6,705 nt of DNA from Hyphomicrobiales bacterium (GTDB lineage Bacteria > Pseudomonadota > Alphaproteobacteria > Rhizobiales > Xanthobacteraceae), in NCBI GenBank assembly GCA_017304505.1, contig JAFKKQ010000371.1:1-6705 (forward strand), in the 5' to 3' direction. The translations under genes and the position numbers were made by a program. Shown here in pieces: positions 1 through 5,843 of the stretch; the stretch's first letter is position 1, and the number at the start of each line of letters is the position of its first letter. The notes below the pieces were generated by a model, which searched no databases, was not told the origin of the DNA, and saw only the letters and a list, made by a program, of their open reading frames with translations.

Positions 1-433
1 CCAGGGCATAGGTCGAGCTTCCGACCGGGGACATGCCGATCTTCTTGCCCTTGAAATCTTGGATCGACTTGATCGGCGATCCTTCCGGGGCGACGAATGT
101 CGCTTCCGCGATCTGGGTGGCGAGCACGACTTCGACCGGCGCGCCTTGGATCGCAAGAGTGAAGGCGCCCGCCGCGGGCGCGGCGAAGCCGACGTCGATG
201 GAGTGGGTGATCAGCGCCTTGGTCGGCCCGTTGACATCGGCAAAGCGGATCCACTCAGGCTGCAAGCCTTGCTTCTCGACGAACTTGCCGAGTTCAAGAA
301 CGGCTCCGAAACCGACGCTGAAGCCGCTGGTCCAATAGCCGATCCTGATTTTCTGCTGCGCCTGCGCCGCCGGAATGCTTGCGGCAAGGGCGAGGGCGGT
401 TGTGGCGGCAAGCCAGACTCTGCGGGTGATCAT
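1..433 (-). CDS. ABC transporter substrate-binding protein, NitT/TauT (SsuA-like) family, N-terminal part
   Basis: This is the first 144 residues of a periplasmic solute-binding protein; the C-terminal part lies beyond the left edge. Residues 1-25 form a Sec-type signal peptide: basic start (MITRR), alanine/leucine-rich core, and a likely AQA/QQ cleavage site. The mature start KIRIGYWTSGF, the glycine/alanine-rich helix, the ITHSIDVGFA segment and DFKGKKIGMSPVGSSTYAL are typical of nitrate/sulfonate/taurine binding proteins. The ATG (433-431) overlaps the stop of the upstream ATPase gene as ATGA, and AGGAGA at 446-441 lies seven bases upstream, so the two genes are probably translationally coupled. 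In this family the protein delivers an anion or small organic substrate to an inner-membrane permease. No permease gene is visible and would be expected further left. The substrate cannot be read from this fragment; aromatic sulfonates, taurine, nitrate, thiamine precursors or others are all possible. Confidence 0.9.
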   Translation of the reverse strand, partial: MITRRVWLAATTALALAASIPAAQAQQKIRIGYWTSGFSVGFGAVLELGKFVEKQGLQPEWIRFADVNGPTKALITHSIDVGFAAPAAGAFTLAIQGAPVEVVLATQIAEATFVAPEGSPIKSIQDFKGKKIGMSPVGSSTYAL

Positions 434-1272
434 GATACGGTCTCCTCTTGATTGTTGGCTTCCAGCGTGGCGCGAAGCTCTGCCGTCAGGGCAACGGTTT
501 GTGGGGTGCCGACGCGCGGCTGGTCGAATGTCACATCGACCTGGCGCTGCACGCGCCCGGGTCGGGGTGAAAGCACGATGATCCGGTCGGCCAGCACCAC
601 GGCTTCCTCGACGTCGTGGGTGACGAACAGGATCGAAACGTGGCGCAGCTTTTGGACGCGCAGCAATTCACGATGCATGCTGCCGCGTGTTTGCGCGTCG
701 AGGCGCGAAAACGGCTCGTCCATCAGCAGGACGTCCGGCTCGTCGACCAGGCTGCGCGCCAGCGCTACGCGGCTGCGCATGCCGCCGGACAGTTGATGCG
801 GATAGCTCTCGGCAAAGGCCGCCAGCCCGACGAGTCCAAGCGCGGCGTGCGCGCGCTTCTTGCGCTCGGCTGCGGGCATGGAATTTGTTTCGAGCGCCAG
901 CGCGACGTTTCTCCATGCAACGCGCCAGGGTAGCAGCCTATCGTCCTGGAACATGTAGCCGACGCGATGCCAGTCGACGGCTTCGCGGGTATCGCGGCCC
1001 AGCACGCGGACGCTGCCTTCGTCGGGCGTGATCAGCCCCGCGGCAAGATTGAGCAACGTGCTTTTGCCGGCGCCGGACCGGCCCAGGATCGCGACGATCT
1101 CTCCGCGCGGGATAGCAAAGCTGACGTCGCGCAGGACCTCCAGCGGACGGCCTTCGGTTGAGGAAAAGTACTTGGTGATGTGGTCGAATGCGATGACAGG
1201 CTCGGCCACCGTGCTGGGCTGCGCGGCGCGGCGCTCGGTCGAAGCGTCGGGAGAGGATGTCGAATAGGACAT
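430..1272 (-). CDS. ABC transporter ATP-binding protein, NitT/TauT (SsuB/TauB-like) family
   Basis: A complete 280-residue ATPase, near the usual 250-280 for this family. All nucleotide-binding motifs are present in order: Walker A GRSGAGKST (64-72), Q-loop with Q109 in MFQDDRLLPW, signature LSGGM (161-165), Walker B VLLMDE (181-186, catalytic E186), D-loop SRLD (189-192) and switch histidine H219 in FVTHD. The MFQDDRLLPW motif and VLSPRPGR near 234-240 are characteristic of SsuB/TauB/NrtD proteins. It should power uptake of the ligand bound by the overlapping downstream binding protein. The first 25 residues are a polar, poorly conserved extension. I see no convincing Shine-Dalgarno sequence before the ATG at 1272, so translation may begin slightly further in, but the next strong family match starts only at VIAFDHITKYF (26-36). 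After the signature it reads LSGGMRSRVALARSL, where most relatives have RQR; this should not abolish activity. Confidence 0.93.
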   Translation of the reverse strand: MSYSTSSPDASTERRAAQPSTVAEPVIAFDHITKYFSSTEGRPLEVLRDVSFAIPRGEIVAILGRSGAGKSTLLNLAAGLITPDEGSVRVLGRDTREAVDWHRVGYMFQDDRLLPWRVAWRNVALALETNSMPAAERKKRAHAALGLVGLAAFAESYPHQLSGGMRSRVALARSLVDEPDVLLMDEPFSRLDAQTRGSMHRELLRVQKLRHVSILFVTHDVEEAVVLADRIIVLSPRPGRVQRQVDVTFDQPRVGTPQTVALTAELRATLEANNQEETVS

Positions 1273-1573
1273 GGTCGCGGTTGCTCAAAAGGCTGATGTA
1301 GCACGCTTCCTGCCGATTGCAGCCTGCGGCACGTTCGCAGGTGCAGTAATTTGGCATCTTTTGATGAATTGAGAAGATGTTAGGCGACGATGACTGGATT
1401 GGTGGAACGTTTCACGTGCGACCGTTGGTATTGGGGAGAAATCATTCTCGCCGCTCGTATGTCCGGGCGTCCGGTTCGAAATCTTTACGGCGGTTGCTCA
1501 AAAAAATGCTGCGCCGGCGAGGACCGGCGCAGCGATTTGCAGCCTGACGGAGAAATTGGTTCAGGCAAGCCCG
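1273..1573. other. Intergenic region of 301 bases with no supported gene
   Basis: This gap lies upstream of the minus-strand ABC operon and downstream of the minus-strand Bug gene. The part at 1500-1533 is the Bug-gene terminator, listed separately. The remainder should hold the ABC operon promoter, but I cannot identify a convincing -35/-10 pair. Two minor structures are visible. One is an inverted repeat, CATCTT (1355-1360) and AAGATG (1374-1379) with 13 bases between, of operator-like size. The other is a 13-base direct repeat CGGTTGCTCAAAA at 1278-1290 and 1491-1503. The plus-strand open frame at 1390-1584 lacks a ribosome site and runs through the terminator, so I do not call it a gene. 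Confidence 0.7.
1500..1533 (-). terminator. Rho-independent terminator of the Bug-family gene
   Basis: Read on the minus strand, a perfect 10-bp stem GCTGCGCCGG / CCGGCGCAGC (1533-1508) with a six-base loop is followed by A and seven T residues (1507-1500). It lies 40 bases past the stop codon at 1574, in the right orientation and position to end the Bug transcript before it reaches the ABC operon. Confidence 0.92.
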
Positions 1574-2551
1574 CTACTGTTTGAATCCCAACTTCTTGAC
1601 GATCGGCACCCAGCGCGCGCGCTCGCTTTCGACTTCCTTCTGTGCGGCCTCGGGCCCGGAGTCGAGTACCGGCTCGAAACCGGAGCGGATGATGATCTTT
1701 TGCGTTGCCGGATCGGCCATCGCAAGACGGGTTGCCTCGCCGATCTGCTTGATGATGTTTTTGGGAACGGCGGCCGGCGCAAACAGGCCGTTGAAGTTTG
1801 CGGCTATCATGCCGGGCAGACCTGCTTCGGCCGAGGTCGGAATGTCCGGTGCGGCCTGCAGGCGCTTCTCCGCGTTTACACACAGGATGCGGACCTTTCC
1901 GGTGCGATGAAATTGCAGCAGCGGGCCGCCGACGTTCGGCGTCATCATCGGAATGTGGCCGCTGGCGAGATCGGCAACGCCGGGCGCCGCACCCTTGTAT
2001 GGGATGTGTGTGATCGTCGGTACGCCGATCAATTCCTTGAACAGTTCACCGGCGAGATTGGTGATCGTGCCGGCGCCGGCCGAGCCATAGGACAGCTTGG
2101 TCGGGTTGGCCTTGGCGTAGGCGATCAGCTCCTTGAGCGTGTGTACGGGCACCGACTCGTGGACGACAATCGAGGTTGGCGAAATCGCCATGATGTAAAC
2201 GGCGACGAAGTCCTTGGCCGGATCGTAAGGGGGCTTGTGCGCGATCGCGGGGATGAGCACTTGCGTGCTGGTGTTGCCGAACAGGAATGTCTCACCGTCC
2301 GGCTCGGCGCGCGCCACCTCGGCCGCCCCGATCAGGCCGCCGCCGCCGCCCTTGTTCTCGACCACGACGGTGCCGAATTTCGGCTTCATCTGCTCCGCCC
2401 AGAGCCTGCCGACGACGTCGGTGGCACCGCCCGGCGAAAACGGAACGATCAGCTTGATCGGCCGTTCCGGATAGGCGGCGAGGGCTGGAATGGGGAGTGC
2501 CAGGGCTGAAAATGCCGCCATTCCGCTCTTGAGCAAGTCGCGTCGATTCAT
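1574..2551 (-). CDS. Tripartite tricarboxylate transporter (Bug family) substrate-binding protein
   Basis: A complete 325-residue periplasmic binding protein of the Bug/TctC family, the expected length. The mature start YPERPIKLIVPFSPGGATDVVGR (27-49) is the hallmark of the family, followed by the ligand-loop regions VENKGGGGGLIGA (64-76), SYGSAGAGTITNLAGELF (154-171), and HIPYKGAAP (182-190). The leader begins MNRRDLLKSG with paired arginines in a near-Tat context (RRxLLK) and ends near ALA/AYPER, so export may use Tat rather than Sec. I chose the ATG at 2551 because it gives a proper leader; earlier in-frame starts would add 22 residues ahead of the signal peptide. The ribosome site is weak (AGAGAGA-like). 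Bug proteins bind carboxylates, amino acids, nicotinate and similar compounds, and many are encoded without TctA/TctB membrane partners. None is visible here, so it is an orphan within this window. The ligand is unknown. Confidence 0.94.
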   Translation of the reverse strand: MNRRDLLKSGMAAFSALALPIPALAAYPERPIKLIVPFSPGGATDVVGRLWAEQMKPKFGTVVVENKGGGGGLIGAAEVARAEPDGETFLFGNTSTQVLIPAIAHKPPYDPAKDFVAVYIMAISPTSIVVHESVPVHTLKELIAYAKANPTKLSYGSAGAGTITNLAGELFKELIGVPTITHIPYKGAAPGVADLASGHIPMMTPNVGGPLLQFHRTGKVRILCVNAEKRLQAAPDIPTSAEAGLPGMIAANFNGLFAPAAVPKNIIKQIGEATRLAMADPATQKIIIRSGFEPVLDSGPEAAQKEVESERARWVPIVKKLGFKQ

Positions 2552-2637
2552 AGGGTCTCTCTTGTTGTGGCTATAGATTAAATCGTCCACATGGTAACAG
2601 AGCCGCCGGAAAAACAAACGCGACTTGATGGAGCAGG
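2552..2637. promoter_or_regulatory. Shared divergent promoter region between the Bug and VOC genes
   Basis: These 86 bases separate two divergently transcribed genes, so both promoters and both leaders must lie here or extend into the genes. The stretch around 2570-2584 (CTATAGATTAAATC on the plus strand) is markedly AT-rich compared with its surroundings and could supply a -10 element on either strand, but no clear -35 partner or operator palindrome can be assigned. The call is based on gene arrangement rather than on a recognised motif. Confidence 0.45.
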
Positions 2638-3561
2638 ATGGTGATTGAGGGCGAGTTGAAACCGTCGGCGGATCGTCAATTGCCGACGGGCGGCGAGATT
2701 TTCCTCGATCATGTCGGCCATTTTTGCCGTAGTGCGGAGGCCGCGGGCGAGGCGTTGGCCCGGGCCGGTTTCGCTCCGACGCCGGTGTCGGTGCAGGTCA
2801 ACCCCGATGGTACGCCGACCGGAACCGGCAACGTCACCGCTATGTTGCGCGGCGGTTATATCGAGGCGCTGTTCAAGACGGCCGATACGCCGCTCGGACA
2901 GGAATTCGATCTCGCGATGTCGAGCCATTCCGGCGTTCATCTCGCCGCCTTCTCGATTGCGGATGCGGCCGCCTGGCATCGCCGCCTGAGCGAGGCGGGA
3001 TTTCCCATGAGACAGCTGGTGAATTTCCAGCGGCCGGTGGACACGGCGGCCGGGCCGGATGTCGCCGCGTTTACAGTGGTGCGGCTGGAACGCGGCGCGA
3101 TGGCAGAGGGCCGCATCCAGATGCTGACCCATCGCACCGAAAGCACAGTCTGGCAGCCGCGCTGGCTGTCCCACCCCAACGGGGCAGTGGCCTTGGTCGA
3201 TCTGGCGGTGGCCTGCGCCGACGTGGACGAGGCCGCTGGGCGTTTCGAGCGCTTTGCCGGCCGCAAGGCAACGGTGACGAGGCACGGTCAGGAGATCGTG
3301 CTGGATCGCGGTCGTGTGCAACTGATGACAAGAGACGCATTCGCGGCGCTGCTGCCGGAGATCGCAATTCCGGGCCTGCCATTCATGGGTGCCTATGCGG
3401 TGAGGGTGCGGTCACTGGCCGGCGCGCAGGGCCTGCTGCAGAAGGCCGGCATGGCCATGCGGCGCGCCGGCGCATCGCTTGTCGTGCCGTTTCCGCCGGA
3501 GCTCGGCGTCGGCGCCTGGCTGTTTGTCGAGAGGGATGCGGACCTGCCTTGGCGGGCCTGA
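2638..3561 (+). CDS. VOC / glyoxalase-like domain protein
   Basis: A 307-residue cytosolic protein of the vicinal-oxygen-chelate superfamily, glyoxalase-like (Glyoxalase_3 type). The first module starts at EIFLDHVGHF (20-29) and continues through GTGNVTAMLRGGYIEALF (62-79) and SGVHLAAF (98-105). A second, weaker module begins near VALVDLAVACADVDEAAGRFERFAG (184-208), with HGQEIVLDRGRVQLM (216-230) as its later strands. H25, E76 and H101 are candidate metal ligands by position, but this is inference. VOC enzymes use a bound metal for isomerisation, ring cleavage or conjugation; this branch has no established reaction that I can name. GGAG at 2630-2633 is close to the ATG; GTG at 2641 is an equally plausible start with better spacing. 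It is divergent from the Bug binding protein and converges on eutA with only 23 bases between stop codons. Confidence 0.85.
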   Translation: MVIEGELKPSADRQLPTGGEIFLDHVGHFCRSAEAAGEALARAGFAPTPVSVQVNPDGTPTGTGNVTAMLRGGYIEALFKTADTPLGQEFDLAMSSHSGVHLAAFSIADAAAWHRRLSEAGFPMRQLVNFQRPVDTAAGPDVAAFTVVRLERGAMAEGRIQMLTHRTESTVWQPRWLSHPNGAVALVDLAVACADVDEAAGRFERFAGRKATVTRHGQEIVLDRGRVQLMTRDAFAALLPEIAIPGLPFMGAYAVRVRSLAGAQGLLQKAGMAMRRAGASLVVPFPPELGVGAWLFVERDADLPWRA

Positions 3562-3584
3562 ACAGGGCCGGCCGGTCGCGTCAC

Positions 3585-5324
3585 TCAAGAGCCATGCTTG
3601 TGATGATGATGGCCGTGAGCATGGCTATGACCATGTTCGTGGCCGTGAGCATGGTCGTGGTCATGATCGTGATGATGCAGATGCGCCTGGCCGCGCGGCA
3701 GGCGCGGGTCTTCGCTGAACACCAATGACTTGATGGTCACGGGTACGGTCATCGACGGCAGGCGGATGCGGCCGAGATCGATGTAGTCGAAATCCCACAG
3801 CACGACGCCGTCGATGCACAGGATTTCGCCTTGCACGTCCAGTTCTTCCCGCAGGATCGCACCGAGCGTCTGCGCGATGTCGCCGTCCAGCATGATGTAG
3901 AGCGGCTTCTTCTGCGCGATGGTGATCGCCATGCCGCGCGCGATGCCTTGCGCGAAGGCGAAGATGCGCTCATGCGACGGCGCGCCGAGCCAGCGCAGCG
4001 CCAGTGCTACGTCGGCTTCGCCTTCGGTGAGGTCGAACGATGTGAAGTGGCCGCGGATCGCCGCGGCGAGCTGATCGGGGTCGATGACCTCTTCGCAGAC
4101 ATAAGGGGGCTGCAGCACTTGCAGATTGCGCCGCGGCAGCAATGTGCCGGGATTGGTGATGGTGCTGGTATTGCCCGAGAGTTGGACGCTGTATTCCGAG
4201 GCGCCGAGCGCGGTGGCGCGGATGCATTCGCCGGCCGGCAGCAGCGGCCAGGGCAGGGCGCCGGCATCGAGACGCTTACGCAAGGCTCGCCCAAGCCGCC
4301 GTCCCATGTCGCCGAAGTCGCGATCCTCGCGGCCGTAGACATATTCGCCGACGCCGCCGGAAAACATCACGCCGTCGATCTGGCCGATCTCGGCGATCGG
4401 CTCGGTGAGATAGAGCGCTTTGAGCGGAGCAGGCAGCGGGCGCATGCGGATCGTGGCAATCAGCGCGTCGGCCATGTATTCCGCGACCTTGTCGAGAGAG
4501 GTCGGATCGACGTTGTCGCCCTTGCTCCAGCGGAAGCCGGCCTGTGCGGCATGGTGCTGGCCGGCGGGATCGAGCCGGATGATGCGTCCGGCATCGTCGA
4601 CCACCTGGAGCCGGCCGCCGATATGGATCGCGGCCGTCGCGATCACGCGGCCCTTGTCCGCCAGCGCCAGCTTGGTGGTGCCGCCGCCGATGTCGATGTT
4701 AAGGATGCGCTGGCCTTGGTCGGAGGAGACGCGCGCGGCGCCCGAGCCGTAGCCGGCCAGCATGGCTTCCATGTGGTGACCGGCGGTGGCGGTGACGAAA
4801 TCGCCGCCTTGCTCGGCCAGCAATGCGGCAATCGCTTGGGCATTGTCGCGGCGGAGCGCTTCGCCGGTAAGGATCACCACGCCGGTGTCGATGTCCTTGG
4901 CTTCGAGGGACGCGGTCTTGTAGGCGTCATGAATGATGGTGCGCAGCTTCGCGTCGTCGATGCGCTCCTCACTCTGGTACGGCGTGAGCGAGACCGGCGA
5001 ACGGAACAGCGTCTCGCGCCCGACCACGTAGTAGCGGCTTGTCAGATCCTCGCTGAGCCGGCGCAGATGCACCTTGGAGAAGATGACCTGCGTACCGGCC
5101 GAGCCGATGTCGATGCCGACGCTGACCAGCGTGACGTTGTCGGCAATCCACAGCGGATTATCCTCGATCGGTCCATCGATGAAATCGTCGTGATCGTGGT
5201 CGGCGTTGCCGTCATGGACATGGGCAAGGTCCGCGCCCAGCCGGTGATCGGCCAAGGTGTGGCGGTTCGGGGAGGGAGAATCGGCGGGGCCGAGTGTGTC
5301 GGATTTTGGATCGGAGGCGGGCAT
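3585..5324 (-). CDS. eutA: Ethanolamine ammonia-lyase reactivating factor EutA, with His-rich extensions
   Basis: A 579-residue homologue of EutA, an actin/Hsp70-fold ATPase that restores adenosylcobalamin-dependent ethanolamine ammonia-lyase (EutBC) by releasing damaged cofactor. Recognisable EutA blocks are VSVGIDIGSAGTQVIFSK (67-84, phosphate-1), VVILTGEALRRDNA (149-162), VTATAGHHMEAMLAGYGSGA (177-196), ILNIDIGGGTTKLAL (207-221, phosphate-2), IHIGGRLQVVD (233-243) and FSGGVGEYVYGR (321-332, nucleotide-binding end). Well-studied EutA proteins are about 465 residues. The extra length is an N-terminal polar extension with His/Asp clusters (35-47) and a C-terminal tail (548-579) in which 18 of 32 residues are histidine. 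Such tails bind Ni, Co or Zn in metallochaperones such as HypB and UreE, so metal binding is likely and a cobalt link to cobalamin is a guess. No eutB or eutC is in the window. The ATG has no Shine-Dalgarno, so the exact start is uncertain; the core starts near residue 60. Confidence 0.9.
   Translation of the reverse strand: MPASDPKSDTLGPADSPSPNRHTLADHRLGADLAHVHDGNADHDHDDFIDGPIEDNPLWIADNVTLVSVGIDIGSAGTQVIFSKVHLRRLSEDLTSRYYVVGRETLFRSPVSLTPYQSEERIDDAKLRTIIHDAYKTASLEAKDIDTGVVILTGEALRRDNAQAIAALLAEQGGDFVTATAGHHMEAMLAGYGSGAARVSSDQGQRILNIDIGGGTTKLALADKGRVIATAAIHIGGRLQVVDDAGRIIRLDPAGQHHAAQAGFRWSKGDNVDPTSLDKVAEYMADALIATIRMRPLPAPLKALYLTEPIAEIGQIDGVMFSGGVGEYVYGREDRDFGDMGRRLGRALRKRLDAGALPWPLLPAGECIRATALGASEYSVQLSGNTSTITNPGTLLPRRNLQVLQPPYVCEEVIDPDQLAAAIRGHFTSFDLTEGEADVALALRWLGAPSHERIFAFAQGIARGMAITIAQKKPLYIMLDGDIAQTLGAILREELDVQGEILCIDGVVLWDFDYIDLGRIRLPSMTVPVTIKSLVFSEDPRLPRGQAHLHHHDHDHDHAHGHEHGHSHAHGHHHHKHGS
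3588..3683 (-). repeat. Histidine-rich tail coding sequence with internal 15-base repeat
   Basis: This segment encodes residues 548-579 of EutA, a run built from HX dipeptides (X = D, A, G, E, S) and an H4 cluster. At DNA level TGGCCGTGAGCATGG occurs at 3610-3624 and again at 3640-3654 on the plus strand, exactly 30 bases apart (ten codons, in frame). The exact in-frame spacing fits growth of the tail by slipped-strand or unequal duplication, although codon constraints of a His-rich repeat can produce similar DNA. Confidence 0.7.
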
Positions 5325-5342
5325 GGCCCAAGGCCATACAGC

Positions 5343-5368
5343 AAAACGGGCTCCCGAGGGAGCCCGTT
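5343..5368 (-). terminator. Probable terminator of the csbD-family gene, within the eutA leader
   Basis: An uninterrupted 11-bp inverted repeat, AACGGGCTCCC (5345-5355) and GGGAGCCCGTT (5358-5368), lies 22 bases past the csbD-family stop and 20 bases before the eutA ATG. On the minus strand the stem runs into a short TTTT (5346-5343) and then GCTG, so the stem is strong but the U-tract is short. It may terminate only partly and let some transcripts into eutA. Confidence 0.7.
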
Positions 5369-5390
5369 GCCGCGTTTGATTTGGAGGGGG

Positions 5391-5594
5391 TCACCACTTT
5401 TGCGCGTTGAACCACGTGTCGACGTCTGCGCGGGCCCGATCCTTGGCGATGCCGTAGCGCTCCTGGAGCTTGCCTTCGAGCTGATCGCGGTGGCCGGCGA
5501 TCACATCGAGATCGTCGTCCGTCAACTTGCCCCATTTCTCCTTGAATTTGCCTTTAAGCTGTTTCCAATTTCCTTCCACGCGATTCCAGTCCAT
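5391..5594 (-). CDS. CsbD family stress-response protein
   Basis: A 67-residue, highly charged, cysteine-free protein that matches the CsbD family (Bacillus CsbD, E. coli YjbJ) over almost its whole length: MDWNRVEGNWKQLKGKFKEK, then WGKLTDDDLDVIAGHRDQLEGKLQERYG, the family's core. No signal peptide or membrane segment is present, so it should be cytosolic. The biochemical function of CsbD proteins is unknown; B. subtilis csbD is controlled by the general stress factor sigma-B, and relatives are widely stress-induced. The start is well supported: GGAGGA at 5606-5601 lies six bases before the ATG at 5594. An EcfG-type promoter lies just upstream (5631-5655), giving a predicted leader of about 30 bases. 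A hairpin terminator follows the stop. Downstream on the same strand, 66 bases on, is eutA. Confidence 0.95.
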   Translation of the reverse strand: MDWNRVEGNWKQLKGKFKEKWGKLTDDDLDVIAGHRDQLEGKLQERYGIAKDRARADVDTWFNAQKW

Positions 5595-5630
5595 TGATCA
5601 TCCTCCATATCCGTCGCTTCGTGATTGCTT

Positions 5631-5655
5631 AACGGTTGTGGGCGGTGCTTGTTCC
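5631..5655 (-). promoter_or_regulatory. EcfG-type general stress promoter driving the csbD-family gene
   Basis: On the minus strand GGAAC (5655-5651) and CGTT (5634-5631) are separated by 16 bases, matching the alphaproteobacterial EcfG/RpoE2 consensus GGAAC-N16/17-CGTT. Transcription would start near 5623-5625, giving a leader of about 30 bases that contains the GGAGGA ribosome site. The target, a CsbD protein, is the kind of gene this sigma factor controls. The match is seen directly; use by EcfG is inferred. Confidence 0.82.
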
Positions 5656-5703
5656 GCGACGGCGTGAGGGCCTAATTCCAATTGGAAGCTGGGTTTTCGC
5701 GAT

Positions 5704-5729
5704 GGAACCCTTTCCATTCTCGGACCGTT
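5704..5729 (+). promoter_or_regulatory. EcfG-type general stress promoter driving the response regulator
   Basis: GGAAC (5704-5708) and CGTT (5726-5729) with a 17-base spacer match the EcfG consensus on the plus strand. Transcription would begin near 5736, about 108 bases before the chosen ATG at 5844. This position also argues against the in-frame start at 5682, which would lie upstream of the promoter. It is back-to-back with the csbD-side promoter. Confidence 0.8.
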
Positions 5730-5774
5730 ACCGAGGGTTCGGGAGGCTCGCCGTCGAGATGGATTTATCTGAAT

Positions 5775-5802
5775 GCCGCGCGGCTTGTACGAGCTGTGCG
5801 GC
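5775..5802 (+). promoter_or_regulatory. Hairpin in the predicted leader of the response-regulator mRNA
   Basis: The RNA GCCGCGCGGCU-UGUACG-AGCUGUGCGGC can fold into an 11-bp stem (nine Watson-Crick pairs and two G-U) with a six-base loop. It falls inside the predicted untranslated leader, about 40 bases before the ATG. There is no U-tract after it, so it does not look like a terminator. A role in mRNA stability or translation is only a possibility. Confidence 0.4.
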
Positions 5803-5843
5803 GTGGTCAGCACGGTTCGATTTCGGTGGAGGATTTGGGAAGA

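Noticed and set aside
1404..1426. GGAAC...CGTT on the plus strand resembling an EcfG promoter
   Set aside because: The spacer is 14 bases, shorter than the 16-17 required, and no plus-strand gene follows.
1390..1584. 64-codon plus-strand open frame in the large intergenic gap
   Set aside because: No ribosome site, runs through the terminator hairpin and into the end of the Bug gene, and resembles no known protein.
1556..2509. 317-codon open frame on the plus strand opposite the Bug gene
   Set aside because: Antisense to a clear Bug family gene and low-complexity (Arg/Gly-rich) in translation.
3562..3584. GGCCGGCC palindrome between the convergent VOC and eutA genes as a terminator
   Set aside because: Too short, with no loop or T-tract; GC-rich palindromes of this size are common here.
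3831..5597. 588-codon open frame on the plus strand opposite eutA and the csbD-family gene
   Set aside because: It is antisense to two well-recognised genes, has no family resemblance, and is a common by-product of codon bias in GC-rich DNA.
5682..5843. In-frame 54-codon N-terminal extension of the response regulator
   Set aside because: It crosses the predicted promoter, has no receiver-family similarity, and a GGAGG site precedes the ATG at 5844.
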